Assembly: GCF_900099645.1 (NCBI RefSeq)
Contig: NZ_FMTL01000003.1
Location: forward strand, 124,001-188,000
Origin: Pseudomonas peli
Lineage (GTDB): Bacteria > Pseudomonadota > Gammaproteobacteria > Pseudomonadales > Pseudomonadaceae
Reading direction: 5' to 3'
DNA length: 64,000 nt
The translations under genes and the position numbers were made by a program. Each line of letters begins with the position of its first letter. Position 1 is the first letter of the stretch. Below are positions 18,534 to 27,549 of this stretch, piece after piece. Below the pieces are notes generated by a model, which was not told where the DNA came from, made no database searches, and saw only the letters and a list, made by a program, of their open reading frames with translations.

Positions 18534-19520
18534 GTGCTCTCCGTGTTGCGTCTTTTTCCGGCTTTTGCCCTGTTGTTTATCACTTTTCCCCTGAGTTTCG
18601 CGGTTCACGCCGATGTGCGCGTACTGACCAGCATCAAGCCGCTGCAGCTGATTGCCGCTGCTGTGCAGGATGGCGTTGGCCAGCCTGATGTACTGCTGCC
18701 GCCTGGCGCTTCACCGCACCACTATGCGCTGCGCCCCTCCGATGTGCGCAGCGTGCGCGAAGCCGACCTGCTGTACTGGATCGGCCCGGATCTGGAAAGC
18801 TTCCTGCCGCGCGTGCTGGCTGGCCGCGATAAGCCGAGTGTGGCGGTGCAGGATGTTCCAGGTATGTCCTTGCGTCATTTTGGCGACAGCGATGCGCAAC
18901 ACGCCGAGCATGAGGATGATCACGCAGATCACGCAGATCACGCAGATCACGCAGATCACGCGCATGCCGCTGACCAGCATGACCACGCCCACCGCCCCGG
19001 CAGCCTGGACGCGCACCTCTGGTTGCTGCCGGCCAATGCCCGGGTGATTGCCGGCAAGATCGCCACCGACCTGGCGCAAGCCGACCCGGCCAATGCCGCG
19101 CGTTACCAGGCCAATGCCAAGGCATTCGGCGAGCGTCTGGATGCTCTGGATCAGCGCCTGAAAAGTCGCCTGAACGGCCTGGCTGGCAAGCCCTACTTCG
19201 TTTTCCACGAAGCCTACGACTACTTCGAGGCAGCCTATGGCCTCAAGCACGCCGGGGTATTCAGTGTGCTCGGCGAGGTGCAGCCCGGTGCCCAGCACGT
19301 GGCTGCCATGCGCGAACGCTTGCAGCAGGCCGGCCCGAGTTGTGTGTTCAGCGAGCCGCCGTTTCGCCCGCGCCTGGCGCAAACCCTGACCGCCGGCCTG
19401 CCGGTCACCTTGGCTGAGTTAGACGCTATGGGCGGCGCTTTGCCAGTGGATGCTGGCGGCTACGAAGCCCTGCTGGAAAACATGGCGGGCGAATTGGCCG
19501 GGTGTCTCGAGGCGCTGTAA
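18534..19520 (+). CDS. znuA: zinc-binding periplasmic protein ZnuA
   Basis: Cluster A-I solute-binding protein for zinc. No ATG lies near the N-terminus; GTG at 18534 or 18543 probably starts it, giving 328 or 325 residues, and no clear ribosome site is seen. The signal peptide ends near VHA before DVRVLTSIKP. Metal-site landmarks are GASPHHYALRPSD (His), the second-half FHEAYDYFE (His) and SEPPFRP. Between the halves is a His/Asp-rich loop of about 35 residues containing five DHA repeats, thought in this family to help capture zinc. It diverges from zur. Confidence 0.95.
   Translation: MLSVLRLFPAFALLFITFPLSFAVHADVRVLTSIKPLQLIAAAVQDGVGQPDVLLPPGASPHHYALRPSDVRSVREADLLYWIGPDLESFLPRVLAGRDKPSVAVQDVPGMSLRHFGDSDAQHAEHEDDHADHADHADHADHAHAADQHDHAHRPGSLDAHLWLLPANARVIAGKIATDLAQADPANAARYQANAKAFGERLDALDQRLKSRLNGLAGKPYFVFHEAYDYFEAAYGLKHAGVFSVLGEVQPGAQHVAAMRERLQQAGPSCVFSEPPFRPRLAQTLTAGLPVTLAELDAMGGALPVDAGGYEALLENMAGELAGCLEAL
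18918..18962 (+). repeat. 9-base tandem repeat in znuA
   Basis: Four exact copies of GATCACGCA followed by a fifth copy ending in G encode five Asp-His-Ala units in the ZnuA metal loop. The repeat keeps frame with any change in copy number. Confidence 0.95.
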
Positions 19521-19534
19521 TCAGCGCCCGGACT

Positions 19535-20485
19535 TTAGAAGGCGAACGGTAGCGCCAGCTCAACCTGCTGACGCTGGGCCAGGCGGCGCTGGAATTCTGC
19601 CGGGTCGTGGATCAGCACTTCTTGGCCGGCGAAGGATTCGGCAGCGATCAGGCGTGACAGCCAGAAGCGCACACAGGCGATGCGCAGCATGGCCGGCCAC
19701 AGTTCAGCTTCGGCCGCGGTAAAGGGTCGTAAACCAGCGTAGGCGCCTAGCAGTGCCTGCGCGCGCTTGCTGTCGAGGCTGCCGTCATCCCGCGAGCACC
19801 AGTCGTTCAGGGCAATCGCCAAGTCATAGAGCATCGGCCCCGAACAGGCGTTGTAGAAGTCGATCACTCCGGCCAGGTGGTTACCGTCGAACAGCACGTT
19901 GTCGCGGAACAGGTCGGCATGCAGGTTGGCCTGCGGCAAGGCGAGGATGCGCGGCTTCAGCGTGTGGATCTCCGCCAGTGCATCACGCAGCAGTGGCACC
20001 TGTTCATCAGGCAACTTCAGGGCCAGGCTTGGCCCTTCGGCGAGCATCCAGTCCAGCCCCCGATCACTCTTGCGCGGCAGCGGCTGATTGCGCGTGGCCA
20101 GGTGGATGCGCGCCAGCAGCGCACCGACTTCCTGACAGTGATGCGGGTTGGCTTCATGTACATGCTTGCCGGCCAGGCGCGGTTGCAGCAGCGCCGGTTT
20201 TGCCGCCAGGCTGCGCAGCGCTTCGCCGCTGGTCGTACGCAGGGCGTAGGGCACCGGCAGGCCGGCGTCGTGCAGCACGTCCAGCAGTTCTATAAAGAAG
20301 GGCAAGTCGGCGCTTGGGCCGCGCTCGATCAGGGTCAGAACGAATTCGCCCTGCTCCAGGCTGACGAAGAAATTGCTGTTCTCGCTGCCCGCAGCAATGC
20401 CCTGGAAGTCGCGCAAGCGACCCAGGCCATAGGGGGCGAGAAACGCCTCGAGCTCGTGACGCTCAAGCGGGGTAAACACCGACAT
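19535..20485 (-). CDS. thrB: homoserine kinase (APH fold type)
   Basis: Phosphorylates homoserine in threonine synthesis. The 316-residue protein belongs to the aminoglycoside-phosphotransferase fold used for ThrB in pseudomonads (PA5495), not the GHMP type of E. coli. The catalytic loop NLHADLFRDNVLF and the metal-binding GVIDFYNAC are present. It is convergent with znuA, the two stops being 14 bases apart, and follows the DUF2782 gene by 15 bases. Confidence 0.92.
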   Translation of the reverse strand: MSVFTPLERHELEAFLAPYGLGRLRDFQGIAAGSENSNFFVSLEQGEFVLTLIERGPSADLPFFIELLDVLHDAGLPVPYALRTTSGEALRSLAAKPALLQPRLAGKHVHEANPHHCQEVGALLARIHLATRNQPLPRKSDRGLDWMLAEGPSLALKLPDEQVPLLRDALAEIHTLKPRILALPQANLHADLFRDNVLFDGNHLAGVIDFYNACSGPMLYDLAIALNDWCSRDDGSLDSKRAQALLGAYAGLRPFTAAEAELWPAMLRIACVRFWLSRLIAAESFAGQEVLIHDPAEFQRRLAQRQQVELALPFAF

Positions 20486-20500
20486 TGCAGAACTGCCTTC

Positions 20501-20785
20501 TTACCAGCTGAAAATTTCCCAGGCCGGAATCAACATATCCGGGCTGTCCGAGCGGACGAAGTTGCCATCGCTGCCATCGGCGCGTACCAGGAAGTACGGT
20601 TTGCCGCCTTTAGGGATGACCTTGACCGCGTAGAGAAAACCGTTGACCCGGTATTCATGGATGGTGCGGTCGCCGTCCTGGCGAATGGTTACATCCGGGT
20701 CGGCCGAAACCGGATCTTCGGCGTGGGCGACCAGGGTGGTGAATGCCAGCAGGCTGGCGAGCAACAGGCGATTGAGTGCGCGCAT
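20501..20785 (-). CDS. DUF2782 periplasmic protein
   Basis: A 94-residue protein with a signal peptide ending at AHA, then DPDVTIRQDGDRTIHEYRV, which matches DUF2782 (PA5494). The mature 70-residue domain is predicted all-beta. It shares a transcript with thrB. Function is unknown and the link to threonine synthesis is probably only positional. Confidence 0.85.
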   Translation of the reverse strand: MRALNRLLLASLLAFTTLVAHAEDPVSADPDVTIRQDGDRTIHEYRVNGFLYAVKVIPKGGKPYFLVRADGSDGNFVRSDSPDMLIPAWEIFSW

Positions 20786-20859
20786 GATAACCTTGTCCCT
20801 TTGATTCCAATGGTGCGGCCATTCTACCGCCGCCCCCGCCGAAAAGGTTGATCCTGCTC

Positions 20860-23715
20860 ATGAGCCAAGCCCCTCTCGTTCTGGTTGACGGTTCGTCTTA
20901 CCTTTACCGTGCCTTCCACGCCCTGCCGCCGCTGACCACCTCCAAGGGCTTGCCCACCGGTGCGGTGAAGGGCGTGCTGAACATGCTCAAGAGCCTGCGC
21001 AAGCAGTACCCGAAAAGCCCGTTTGCCGTGGTGTTCGACGCCAAGGGAGGGACCTTCCGCGATGAAATGTTCGCCGAGTACAAGGCCAATCGCCCGTCGA
21101 TGCCCGATGAGTTGCGCGTCCAGGTCGAGCCGCTGCACGCCAGCGTCAAGGCCATGGGCTACCCGCTGCTGTGTGTCGAGGGCGTTGAGGCCGATGACGT
21201 GATCGGCACCCTGGCCCGCCAGTGCGCAGCCGAGGGCCGTGACGTGGTGATCTCCACCGGCGACAAGGACATGGCGCAGCTAGTCTGCCCGCACGTTACG
21301 CTGGTCAACACCATGACCGGTAGCGTCTATGACATCGATGGCGTGAAAGCGAAATTCGGTGTCGGTCCTGAGCTGATCATCGACTACCTGGCGCTGATGG
21401 GCGATAAGGTCGACAACATTCCCGGCGTGCCAGGCGTGGGCGAGAAGACCGCGCTGGGCTTGCTGGTCGGCGTCGGCGGCGGTCTGGATGTGCTCTACGC
21501 CAATCTCGACAAAGTGCCGGAATTGCCGATTCGTGGGGCCAAGACCCTGCCGGCCAAGCTCACCGAGCATAAGGACATGGCGTATCTGTCCTACGCGCTG
21601 GCGACCATCAAGCTGGATGTACCGCTGAATATTGCCATCGACTCGCTGCACCCAAGCGAGATGGATGTGCCGGCGCTGATGGAGCTGTACGCCGAGCTGG
21701 AATTCAAGACCTGGCGTGATGAACTGCTGCGCAGCAATCCGGCCCCGGCGGTCAAAGCCCCGGTCGCAGCGCCTACCGATGACTTGTTTACTCTGGCTCC
21801 TAGCGCCAGTGCCGCCGCTGTAGTCGCGCCAGCTCCAGTGGCCGCTGATGCACCGACTGCCGGGGTGGTTGTTGCCGAGTTGCCCGCCGCGGCAGCGTTG
21901 GGCGATTACCAGTGCATCCTCGATCAGGCGCAGTTCGATCAGTGGCTGGAGAAACTGCGCAACGCCGAGCTGATCGCGTTCGACACTGAAACCACCGGCC
22001 TGGACGCACAAAAGGCCCAGTTGGTCGGCCTGTCCTTTGCGGTCAAGGCCGGCGAAGCAGCCTATATCCCGGTCGCGCATTCCTATATGGGTGTACCGAC
22101 CCAGCTCGACCGCGATGCGGTGCTCAAGGCGCTGAAGCCGATCCTGGAAGACCCGAACAAGGCCAAGGTCGGTCAGCACGCCAAGTACGACATCAATATC
22201 CTCGCCAATGCCTCGACGCCGATTGCGGTGCAGGGCGTGGCCTTCGACACCATGCTCGAATCCTATGTGCTGGACTCCACCGCCACCCGTCACGATATGG
22301 ACAGCCTGGCGTTCAAGTACCTGGATCACAGCAATATCCGTTTTGAGGACATCGCCGGCAAAGGCGCCAAGCAGCTGACCTTCGACCAGATCGACCTGGC
22401 CCAGGCTGCACCCTATGCCGCCGAAGATGCTGACGTGACCCTGCGTCTGCACCAGCACCTGTGGAGCAAACTGTCGGCCGAGCCGAGCCTGGCCAAGGTG
22501 CTGCAGGAAATCGAAATGCCACTGGTGCCGGTGCTGGCGCGTATCGAACGCCAGGGGGCGCTGGTGGATGCCAACCTGCTCGGCCTACAAAGCAACGAAT
22601 TGGGCGAAAAGCTGGTGGCCCTGGAGCGTCAGGCCTTCGAGATTGCTGGTGAAGAGTTCAATCTGGCCTCGCCCAAGCAGCTCGGGGTGATCCTCTACGA
22701 GAAACTCGGTTTGCCGGTGCTTAGCAAAACCGCCAAGGGTCAGGCCTCCACCGCCGAAGCGGTGCTCGCTGAGCTGGCCGAGCAGGACTTCGAGCTGCCC
22801 AAGGTCCTGATGCAGTACCGTTCCTTAAGCAAACTGAAAAGTACCTACACCGACCGTCTGCCAGAGCAGATCAACCCGCGCACCGGACGTATCCACACCA
22901 GCTACCACCAGGCGGTAGCGGCCACTGGGCGCCTGTCGTCCACCGACCCAAACCTGCAGAACATCCCGATCCGCACTGCTGAAGGTCGGCGTATTCGCCA
23001 GGCCTTTGTCGCGCCGAAGGGCTACAAGCTGCTGGCGGCGGACTATTCGCAGATCGAGCTGCGCATCATGGCCCACCTGGCCAAGGACGAAAGCCTGCTG
23101 GATGCCTTCCGCCATGGCCGCGATGTGCACAAGGCCACCGCCGCCGAAGTGTTCGGCGTGCCGTTGGAGGAGGTCACCAGTGATCAGCGCCGCAGCGCCA
23201 AGGCGATCAACTTCGGTCTGATCTACGGCATGAGCGCGTTCGGCCTGGCTAAGCAGATCGGCTGCGACCGCAAACAGGCGCAGGCCTATATCGATGTGTA
23301 TTTCGCCCGTTACCCCGGCGTACTGGCTTATATGGAACGCACCCGCGAGCAGGCCTCCGAGCAGGGTTTTGTCGAAACCCTGTTCGGCCGTCGCCTGTAC
23401 CTGCCGGATATCCACGCGAAGAACCAGGCGCTGCGTAAAGGCGCCGAGCGCACCGCGATCAACGCGCCGATGCAGGGCACGGCGGCGGACATCATCAAGC
23501 GTGCGATGGTCACCGTGGATAACTGGCTGAGCGAATCCGGCCTGGATGCCAAAGTCATCCTGCAGGTGCACGACGAACTGGTGCTGGAAGTGCGTGAGGA
23601 TCTGGTCGAGCAGGTCAGCGAGCAGATCAAGCCGCTGATGGGCAATGCCGCCGCGCTGGATGTGCCGTTGCTGGTGGAAGTGGGTGTGGGCGATAACTGG
23701 GATGAAGCCCATTGA
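20860..23715 (+). CDS. polA: DNA polymerase I
   Basis: Repair and Okazaki-fragment polymerase, 951 residues from [13 protein letters not shown]; a TTG frame extension of four residues upstream is less likely. Order of domains: 5' nuclease (about 1-290), an Ala/Pro/Val-rich linker (about 295-345), the 3'-5' exonuclease with DTETTGLD starting at Asp375, and the polymerase with motif A DYSQIELR at Asp728, motif [15 protein letters not shown] and motif C HDELVLEV at Asp905. All catalytic residues are present. The linker makes it somewhat longer than the E. coli enzyme (928). It diverges from the DUF2782 gene. Confidence 0.97.
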   Translation: MSQAPLVLVDGSSYLYRAFHALPPLTTSKGLPTGAVKGVLNMLKSLRKQYPKSPFAVVFDAKGGTFRDEMFAEYKANRPSMPDELRVQVEPLHASVKAMGYPLLCVEGVEADDVIGTLARQCAAEGRDVVISTGDKDMAQLVCPHVTLVNTMTGSVYDIDGVKAKFGVGPELIIDYLALMGDKVDNIPGVPGVGEKTALGLLVGVGGGLDVLYANLDKVPELPIRGAKTLPAKLTEHKDMAYLSYALATIKLDVPLNIAIDSLHPSEMDVPALMELYAELEFKTWRDELLRSNPAPAVKAPVAAPTDDLFTLAPSASAAAVVAPAPVAADAPTAGVVVAELPAAAALGDYQCILDQAQFDQWLEKLRNAELIAFDTETTGLDAQKAQLVGLSFAVKAGEAAYIPVAHSYMGVPTQLDRDAVLKALKPILEDPNKAKVGQHAKYDINILANASTPIAVQGVAFDTMLESYVLDSTATRHDMDSLAFKYLDHSNIRFEDIAGKGAKQLTFDQIDLAQAAPYAAEDADVTLRLHQHLWSKLSAEPSLAKVLQEIEMPLVPVLARIERQGALVDANLLGLQSNELGEKLVALERQAFEIAGEEFNLASPKQLGVILYEKLGLPVLSKTAKGQASTAEAVLAELAEQDFELPKVLMQYRSLSKLKSTYTDRLPEQINPRTGRIHTSYHQAVAATGRLSSTDPNLQNIPIRTAEGRRIRQAFVAPKGYKLLAADYSQIELRIMAHLAKDESLLDAFRHGRDVHKATAAEVFGVPLEEVTSDQRRSAKAINFGLIYGMSAFGLAKQIGCDRKQAQAYIDVYFARYPGVLAYMERTREQASEQGFVETLFGRRLYLPDIHAKNQALRKGAERTAINAPMQGTAADIIKRAMVTVDNWLSESGLDAKVILQVHDELVLEVREDLVEQVSEQIKPLMGNAAALDVPLLVEVGVGDNWDEAH

Positions 23716-23738
23716 TTCGCGCGCTGTAATTTGGCTGC

Positions 23739-23759
23739 AGCGCCCGCATGGCGGGCGCT
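23739..23759 (+). terminator. hairpin after polA without a U tract
   Basis: AGCGCCCGC and GCGGGCGCT form a perfect 9-base stem with an ATG loop 24 bases after the polA stop. It is followed by AAAGG rather than T residues, so it may stabilise the mRNA end rather than stop transcription by itself. Confidence 0.45.
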
Positions 23760-23818
23760 AAAGGCGTATGAGTATCAATACGGCCCCGCTTATAACTAAT
23801 TAATTACGCCACGATCCT

Positions 23819-23846
23819 GAACTTTGCCTCGGCTTAACCACTCAGA
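23819..23846 (+). promoter_or_regulatory. AlgU (sigma-22)-type promoter of ersA
   Basis: GAACTT at 23819-23824 and TCAGA at 23842-23846 are separated by 17 bases. The consensus for AlgU/RpoE promoters is GAACTT, 16-17 bases, TCTGA. Transcription would start near 23852. Confidence 0.8.
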
Positions 23847-23851
23847 GTTTA

Positions 23852-23983
23852 TGAATGGCCTAGACAACCATTCGATGCTCCTTTGTTGTGTTAAGTGTTG
23901 GCAGATTCTGGACCCCGCCCTAGCGGTTCGGATGTTGAACCCCGAAACTTCCCTCCCCCATAAGAAGTTTCGGGGTTTTTTTT
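23852..23983 (+). ncRNA. ersA: ErsA small regulatory RNA
   Basis: A Hfq-type regulatory RNA in P. aeruginosa, transcribed from an AlgU promoter and acting on envelope and exopolysaccharide genes such as algC. Three things identify it here: its place between polA and engB, the same as Spot 42 (spf) in E. coli; an AlgU-type promoter; and a strong terminator about 130 bases later, agreeing with the remembered length near 132 nt. The 5' end is estimated. No open frame of note is present. Targets cannot be read from this window. Confidence 0.82.
23938..23983 (+). terminator. rho-independent terminator of ersA
   Basis: A perfect 14-base stem, AACCCCGAAACTTC (23938-23951) with GAAGTTTCGGGGTT (23964-23977), is followed by eight T residues ending at 23983. 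This U-rich tail is also a typical Hfq contact. Confidence 0.95.
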
Positions 23984-24021
23984 GCCTGCTAACCCAGGGC
24001 TGCTGCCCTTGGCTGCGTCAA

Positions 24022-24675
24022 TCAGGCATCGAGCTCTTCATCATCCGGCAGGGCAAATTCGCCCAGCTGCATCCATTGCGCCAGCACTTCCTGAGCGTCT
24101 TCGATGCCAATGCGCTTGGGCGCCGAGAATAATTGGATGCTGACGCGATCACCCCAGCCCTTTTGAATATCCTGGCGAACCTTGAGCAAGGTGTTCTTAG
24201 CTGCACCAAAAGCCAGCTTATCGGCCTTGGTCAGCAGGATGTGCATGGGCATTTCGCTGGCAACCGACCAATCCAGCATGAGGATATCGAACTCGGTCAG
24301 CGGTTTGCGGATGTCCATCATCAACATCAACCCGCGCAAGCATTCGCGGCTACCTAGGTAGGCTTCCAGGTGTTTCTGCCAGTGCAGTTTCAACGGGATC
24401 GGCACCTTGGCATACCCGTAACCCGGCAAGTCGACCAGGCGGCGCTCTTCGTCAAGTTTGAAGAAGTTGAGCAGCTGGGTGCGCCCCGGCGTCTTCGAGG
24501 TACGTGCCAGACTGGCGTGGGTAAGGGTGTTCAGCGCGCTGGATTTACCGGCGTTGGAGCGCCCGGCGAAGGCCACTTCATGGCCGAAATCTTCAGGGCA
24601 CTGGTCAACTTTGGCCGCGCTGATAAGGAAAGTAGCCTGTTGGCACAGACCGATAATGGGGTTTTTGGCTTGCAT
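24022..24675 (-). CDS. engB: ribosome biogenesis GTPase EngB (YihA/YsxC)
   Basis: Essential GTPase for large-subunit assembly. The 217-residue form starts at MQAKNPIIG; an ATG 24 bases further out is in frame but lacks a better ribosome site. GTP motifs are G1 [10 protein letters not shown]2 region TPGRTQ, G3 DLPGYGYA, G4 TKADK and G5 near FSAPK. It is convergent with ersA, whose terminator separates them. Confidence 0.94.
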   Translation of the reverse strand: MQAKNPIIGLCQQATFLISAAKVDQCPEDFGHEVAFAGRSNAGKSSALNTLTHASLARTSKTPGRTQLLNFFKLDEERRLVDLPGYGYAKVPIPLKLHWQKHLEAYLGSRECLRGLMLMMDIRKPLTEFDILMLDWSVASEMPMHILLTKADKLAFGAAKNTLLKVRQDIQKGWGDRVSIQLFSAPKRIGIEDAQEVLAQWMQLGEFALPDDEELDA

Positions 24676-24921
24676 CTGGGTATCCGTGAGGGCGGGCATA
24701 GAGTGGCGTTACAGGCGCGATGCCCTTGCGACATTTGCGCGCAGCCTGCCTGTTGCCGCATAGCGGGCAAGCTGCGTCGTTTCCGTTTCAATGACGCCAG
24801 TATATAATGGCGCAGATTTTGTGTGCGCTTTCTCCCGTTTTTGGATAAGTGTTCACGGGAACGATTTAGATCATCTGCCCATAGAAAGCAGTACGTTCCC
24901 CTCCCTGATGAGGTTGATCTG

Positions 24922-25212
24922 ATGAAAAAATTGCTGATTGCAGCCAGTGCGTTGATGCTGTCGTTGAGTGCTCAAGCTGCACAGGACCCGGAAGCCGTCT
25001 ACGCCCGTGCGTGCGGTGTGTGCCATAGCGGCGCCATCCCAACTGCTCCCAAGCGTGGTGATAAAGCTGCATGGGAGCCGCGTCTGGCCAAGGGCATGGA
25101 TGCGCTGGTACTGAGCGTCACCAATGGTCTAAATGCCATGCCGCCTCGCGGCCTGTGCATGGATTGCTCGGCCGAGGATTACCAAGCGGTCATCAAACTG
25201 ATGTCCGAGTAG
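24922..25212 (+). CDS. small cytochrome c5-type protein
   Basis: Periplasmic monoheme cytochrome. The frame starts at MKKLLIAAS; the signal peptide ends at AQA, leaving about 75 residues. The heme motif CGVCH is near residue 31, and a later Met (GLNAMPPRG) is the probable sixth ligand. A second Cys in the LCMDCS stretch is typical of the c5 group, in which two cysteines can form a disulfide. It is followed by cc4 after 45 bases (PA5491-PA5490 order) and may share its transcript. Confidence 0.9.
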   Translation: MKKLLIAASALMLSLSAQAAQDPEAVYARACGVCHSGAIPTAPKRGDKAAWEPRLAKGMDALVLSVTNGLNAMPPRGLCMDCSAEDYQAVIKLMSE

Positions 25213-25257
25213 GCCTGGGCACAAACTCTTTTTCTTAGTCGCAAATTGGATTAGCTG

Positions 25258-25863
25258 ATGAACAAAGTACTCGTGAGTCTGCTGTTGACCCTGGGCCTCA
25301 CTGGCTTCGCACATGCTGCAGGCAATGCTGAAGCTGGCCAGGGTAAGGTGGTTGTGTGTGGTGCGTGCCATGGTGCCGATGGCAACAGTGCTGCACCGAA
25401 CTTCCCGAAACTGGCTGGGCAAGGCGAGCGCTACTTGCTCAAGCAGCTGAAGGACATCAAATCGGGTGCCCGTCCAATTGTGGAAATGACCGGTTTGCTG
25501 GATAACCTGAGTGATCAGGATCTGCAGGACATCTCGGCTTACTTTGCTAGCCAGCAAATGAGCGTGGGCGCCGCTGACCCGAAATTGGTCGCGCGGGGCG
25601 GCGAGCTGTTCCGGGGCGGCAAATTGGATGAAGGCATGCCGGCCTGCACTGGCTGCCATTCGCCGAACGGTGCTGGCCTGGACGCCGCCGGTTTCCCGCA
25701 ACTGGGTGGCCAGCATGCAACCTACATTGCCAAGCAGCTGACGGATTTCCGTGAAGGCAACCGCACCAACGATGGTGACACCATGATCATGCGCTCCATC
25801 GCGGCCAAGCTGAGCAACAAGGATATCGAAGCGGTTTCCAGCTTTATCCAAGGTCTGCATTGA
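25258..25863 (+). CDS. cc4: diheme cytochrome c4
   Basis: Periplasmic diheme electron carrier, 201 residues. The signal peptide ends at HAAG, and two class I domains follow with heme motifs CGACH and CTGCH and one Met ligand candidate each (in PIVEMTG and GDTMIMRS). Cytochrome c4 passes electrons to terminal oxidases including cbb3 in Pseudomonas. A strong terminator follows. Confidence 0.95.
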   Translation: MNKVLVSLLLTLGLTGFAHAAGNAEAGQGKVVVCGACHGADGNSAAPNFPKLAGQGERYLLKQLKDIKSGARPIVEMTGLLDNLSDQDLQDISAYFASQQMSVGAADPKLVARGGELFRGGKLDEGMPACTGCHSPNGAGLDAAGFPQLGGQHATYIAKQLTDFREGNRTNDGDTMIMRSIAAKLSNKDIEAVSSFIQGLH

Positions 25864-25896
25864 TTCGCGAATTCTGCGACATGTTGTGATGAAATT

Positions 25897-25920
25897 AGGG
25901 TGGCCCAGGCCACCCTTTTT
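25897..25920 (+). terminator. terminator after cc4
   Basis: AGGGTGGCC and GGCCACCCT form a 9-base perfect stem with a two-base gap (CA), followed by TTTTT. It lies 34 bases past the cc4 stop. Confidence 0.9.
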
Positions 25921-26017
25921 CATTGTGGGCATCGCTACAATGCACGGAACCCCAGTTTGCTTCGCAGGTCGAACTCCGGTTCGCCATCACGCGCCGTTTA
26001 TAGCCAAGGAGTAATGC

Positions 26018-26647
26018 ATGCGTAACCTGATCCTCAGTGCCACTCTCGTCACCGCCAGCCTGTTTGGCTTGAGCGCTCATGCCGAGCCAATTGAAGCGGG
26101 CAAGCAGTATGTTGAGCTAAGCAATCCAGTACCGGTTGCCAAGCCCGGCAAGATCGAAGTGGTTGAGCTGTTCTGGTACGGCTGTGGCCATTGCTACAAA
26201 TTTGAAGAAACCATCAACCCATGGATCGACACCCTGCCGGATGACGTCAACTTCGTCCGCATTCCGGCCATGTTCGGTGGCATGTGGAACGTACACGGTC
26301 AGATGTTTATCACCCTGGAAGCGATGAAAGCCGAGCACAAGGTGCATGCCGCAGTGTTTGACGCCATCCACGTACAGGGCAAGAAGCTCGCCACCCCGGA
26401 AGAAATGGCCGACTTCCTGGCTGCCGAAGGCATCGACAAGGACGCCTTCCTCAAAACCTACAATTCGTTTGGCGTGAAGAGCCAGCTGGAAAAGGCCAAG
26501 AAACTCGCCATGGCTTACCAGATCACTGGTGTTCCGGTGATGATCGTCAACGGCAAATACCGTTTTGACATCAGCAGTTCGGGCGGCCCGCAGCAAACCC
26601 TGCAAGTGGCGGATCATCTGATCGCCAAAGAACGCGCCGCGCAGTAA
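26018..26647 (+). CDS. dsbA: thiol:disulfide interchange protein DsbA
   Basis: Periplasmic oxidase that introduces disulfide bonds. The 209-residue precursor has a signal peptide ending at SAHA, the active site CGHC within FWYGCGHCYKFE, and the cis-proline loop TGVPVMIVNG. The GHC dipeptide (rather than PHC of E. coli) is normal for some pseudomonads. Own promoter is likely, as a terminator precedes it; the nuclease-like gene follows after 23 bases. Confidence 0.95.
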   Translation: MRNLILSATLVTASLFGLSAHAEPIEAGKQYVELSNPVPVAKPGKIEVVELFWYGCGHCYKFEETINPWIDTLPDDVNFVRIPAMFGGMWNVHGQMFITLEAMKAEHKVHAAVFDAIHVQGKKLATPEEMADFLAAEGIDKDAFLKTYNSFGVKSQLEKAKKLAMAYQITGVPVMIVNGKYRFDISSSGGPQQTLQVADHLIAKERAAQ

Positions 26648-26670
26648 TCGGCGTGCGCGGATAACGCGTA

Positions 26671-27534
26671 ATGCTCAGGCGCTGGCCGGCCAGACGGGCG
26701 ATTGACCTGTGCGATCCACAGGTCAATCCGCGTTGTGCGCCAGCCGACGACTGGCCGCAAAATGGCAGCCTGCGGTTGCTCAGTTTCAACATTCAGGTCG
26801 GCATCAGCACCCAGCGTTATCACCACTACCTGACACGCAGCTGGCAGCATCTGTTGCCGCATGCCGGGCGCAGCGGCAATCTGCAACGGATTGGCGATTT
26901 GCTTGGTGATTTCGACTTGGTCGCGCTTCAGGAGGTCGATGGCGGCAGCCTGCGCTCGGGCTACGTCAATCAGGTCGAGCACCTCGCGCATCTCGGCGCC
27001 TTCCCTTACTGGTACCAGCAACTCAACCGTAACCTTGGCCGTTTCGCGCAGCATAGCAACGGTGTGCTCAGTCGTTTGCGTCCCAGTTTGCTGGAAGACC
27101 ACCCGCTGCCCGGCCCACCCGGCCGCGGCGCGATGTTGCTGCGCATCGGTGAAGGACCGGACGCGATTGCCGTGGTGATGATGCACCTGTCCCTTGGCGC
27201 GCGTACTCGTACCCGTCAGCTGGCTTATATCCGCGAACTGCTCAGTGACTATCGGCACATGGTGCTGATGGGCGATATGAACACCCATGCCAATGATTTG
27301 CTGCTGCATTCGCCGCTGCGCGACCTTGGCCTGGTTGCTCCGCAGATCGAGGCGACTTTTCCAAGCTGGAGGCCGCAGCGCTGCCTGGACCACATTCTGC
27401 TCAGCCCGGAGTTACCCCTGGAGCGCTGTGAAGTGCTGTCGCAGCCTATTTCCGATCACTTGCCCGTGGCCGTGCAAATTCGTTTGCCCACTTCACTCTA
27501 TGGGCCCGCAACGCCTATGCTGAGTGAGCCTTAA
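26671..27534 (+). CDS. endonuclease/exonuclease/phosphatase (EEP) family protein
   Basis: A 287-residue protein of the DNase I-like metallo-phosphoesterase fold (PA5488). Catalytic signatures in order are LLSFNIQVG, the metal-binding Glu in VALQEVDGG, the MMHLSLGARTR segment, MGDMNTHAND and DHILLS with the terminal SDHLPV. No signal peptide is evident. Substrate could be nucleic acid, phospholipid or sugar phosphate; the sequence does not decide. It lies between dsbA and dgcP in the same direction. Confidence 0.87.
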   Translation: MLRRWPARRAIDLCDPQVNPRCAPADDWPQNGSLRLLSFNIQVGISTQRYHHYLTRSWQHLLPHAGRSGNLQRIGDLLGDFDLVALQEVDGGSLRSGYVNQVEHLAHLGAFPYWYQQLNRNLGRFAQHSNGVLSRLRPSLLEDHPLPGPPGRGAMLLRIGEGPDAIAVVMMHLSLGARTRTRQLAYIRELLSDYRHMVLMGDMNTHANDLLLHSPLRDLGLVAPQIEATFPSWRPQRCLDHILLSPELPLERCEVLSQPISDHLPVAVQIRLPTSLYGPATPMLSEP

Positions 27535-27549
27535 ACGTGGACTGCAACC

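Noticed and set aside
18918..18962. Short regular repeats as a possible CRISPR fragment
   Set aside because: The units are contiguous 9-base copies with no spacers and are in frame inside znuA.
23821..23983. A small protein gene in the polA-engB interval
   Set aside because: An ATG frame exists from 23851, but it has no ribosome site, runs through the terminator stem and the interval matches the ErsA plan.
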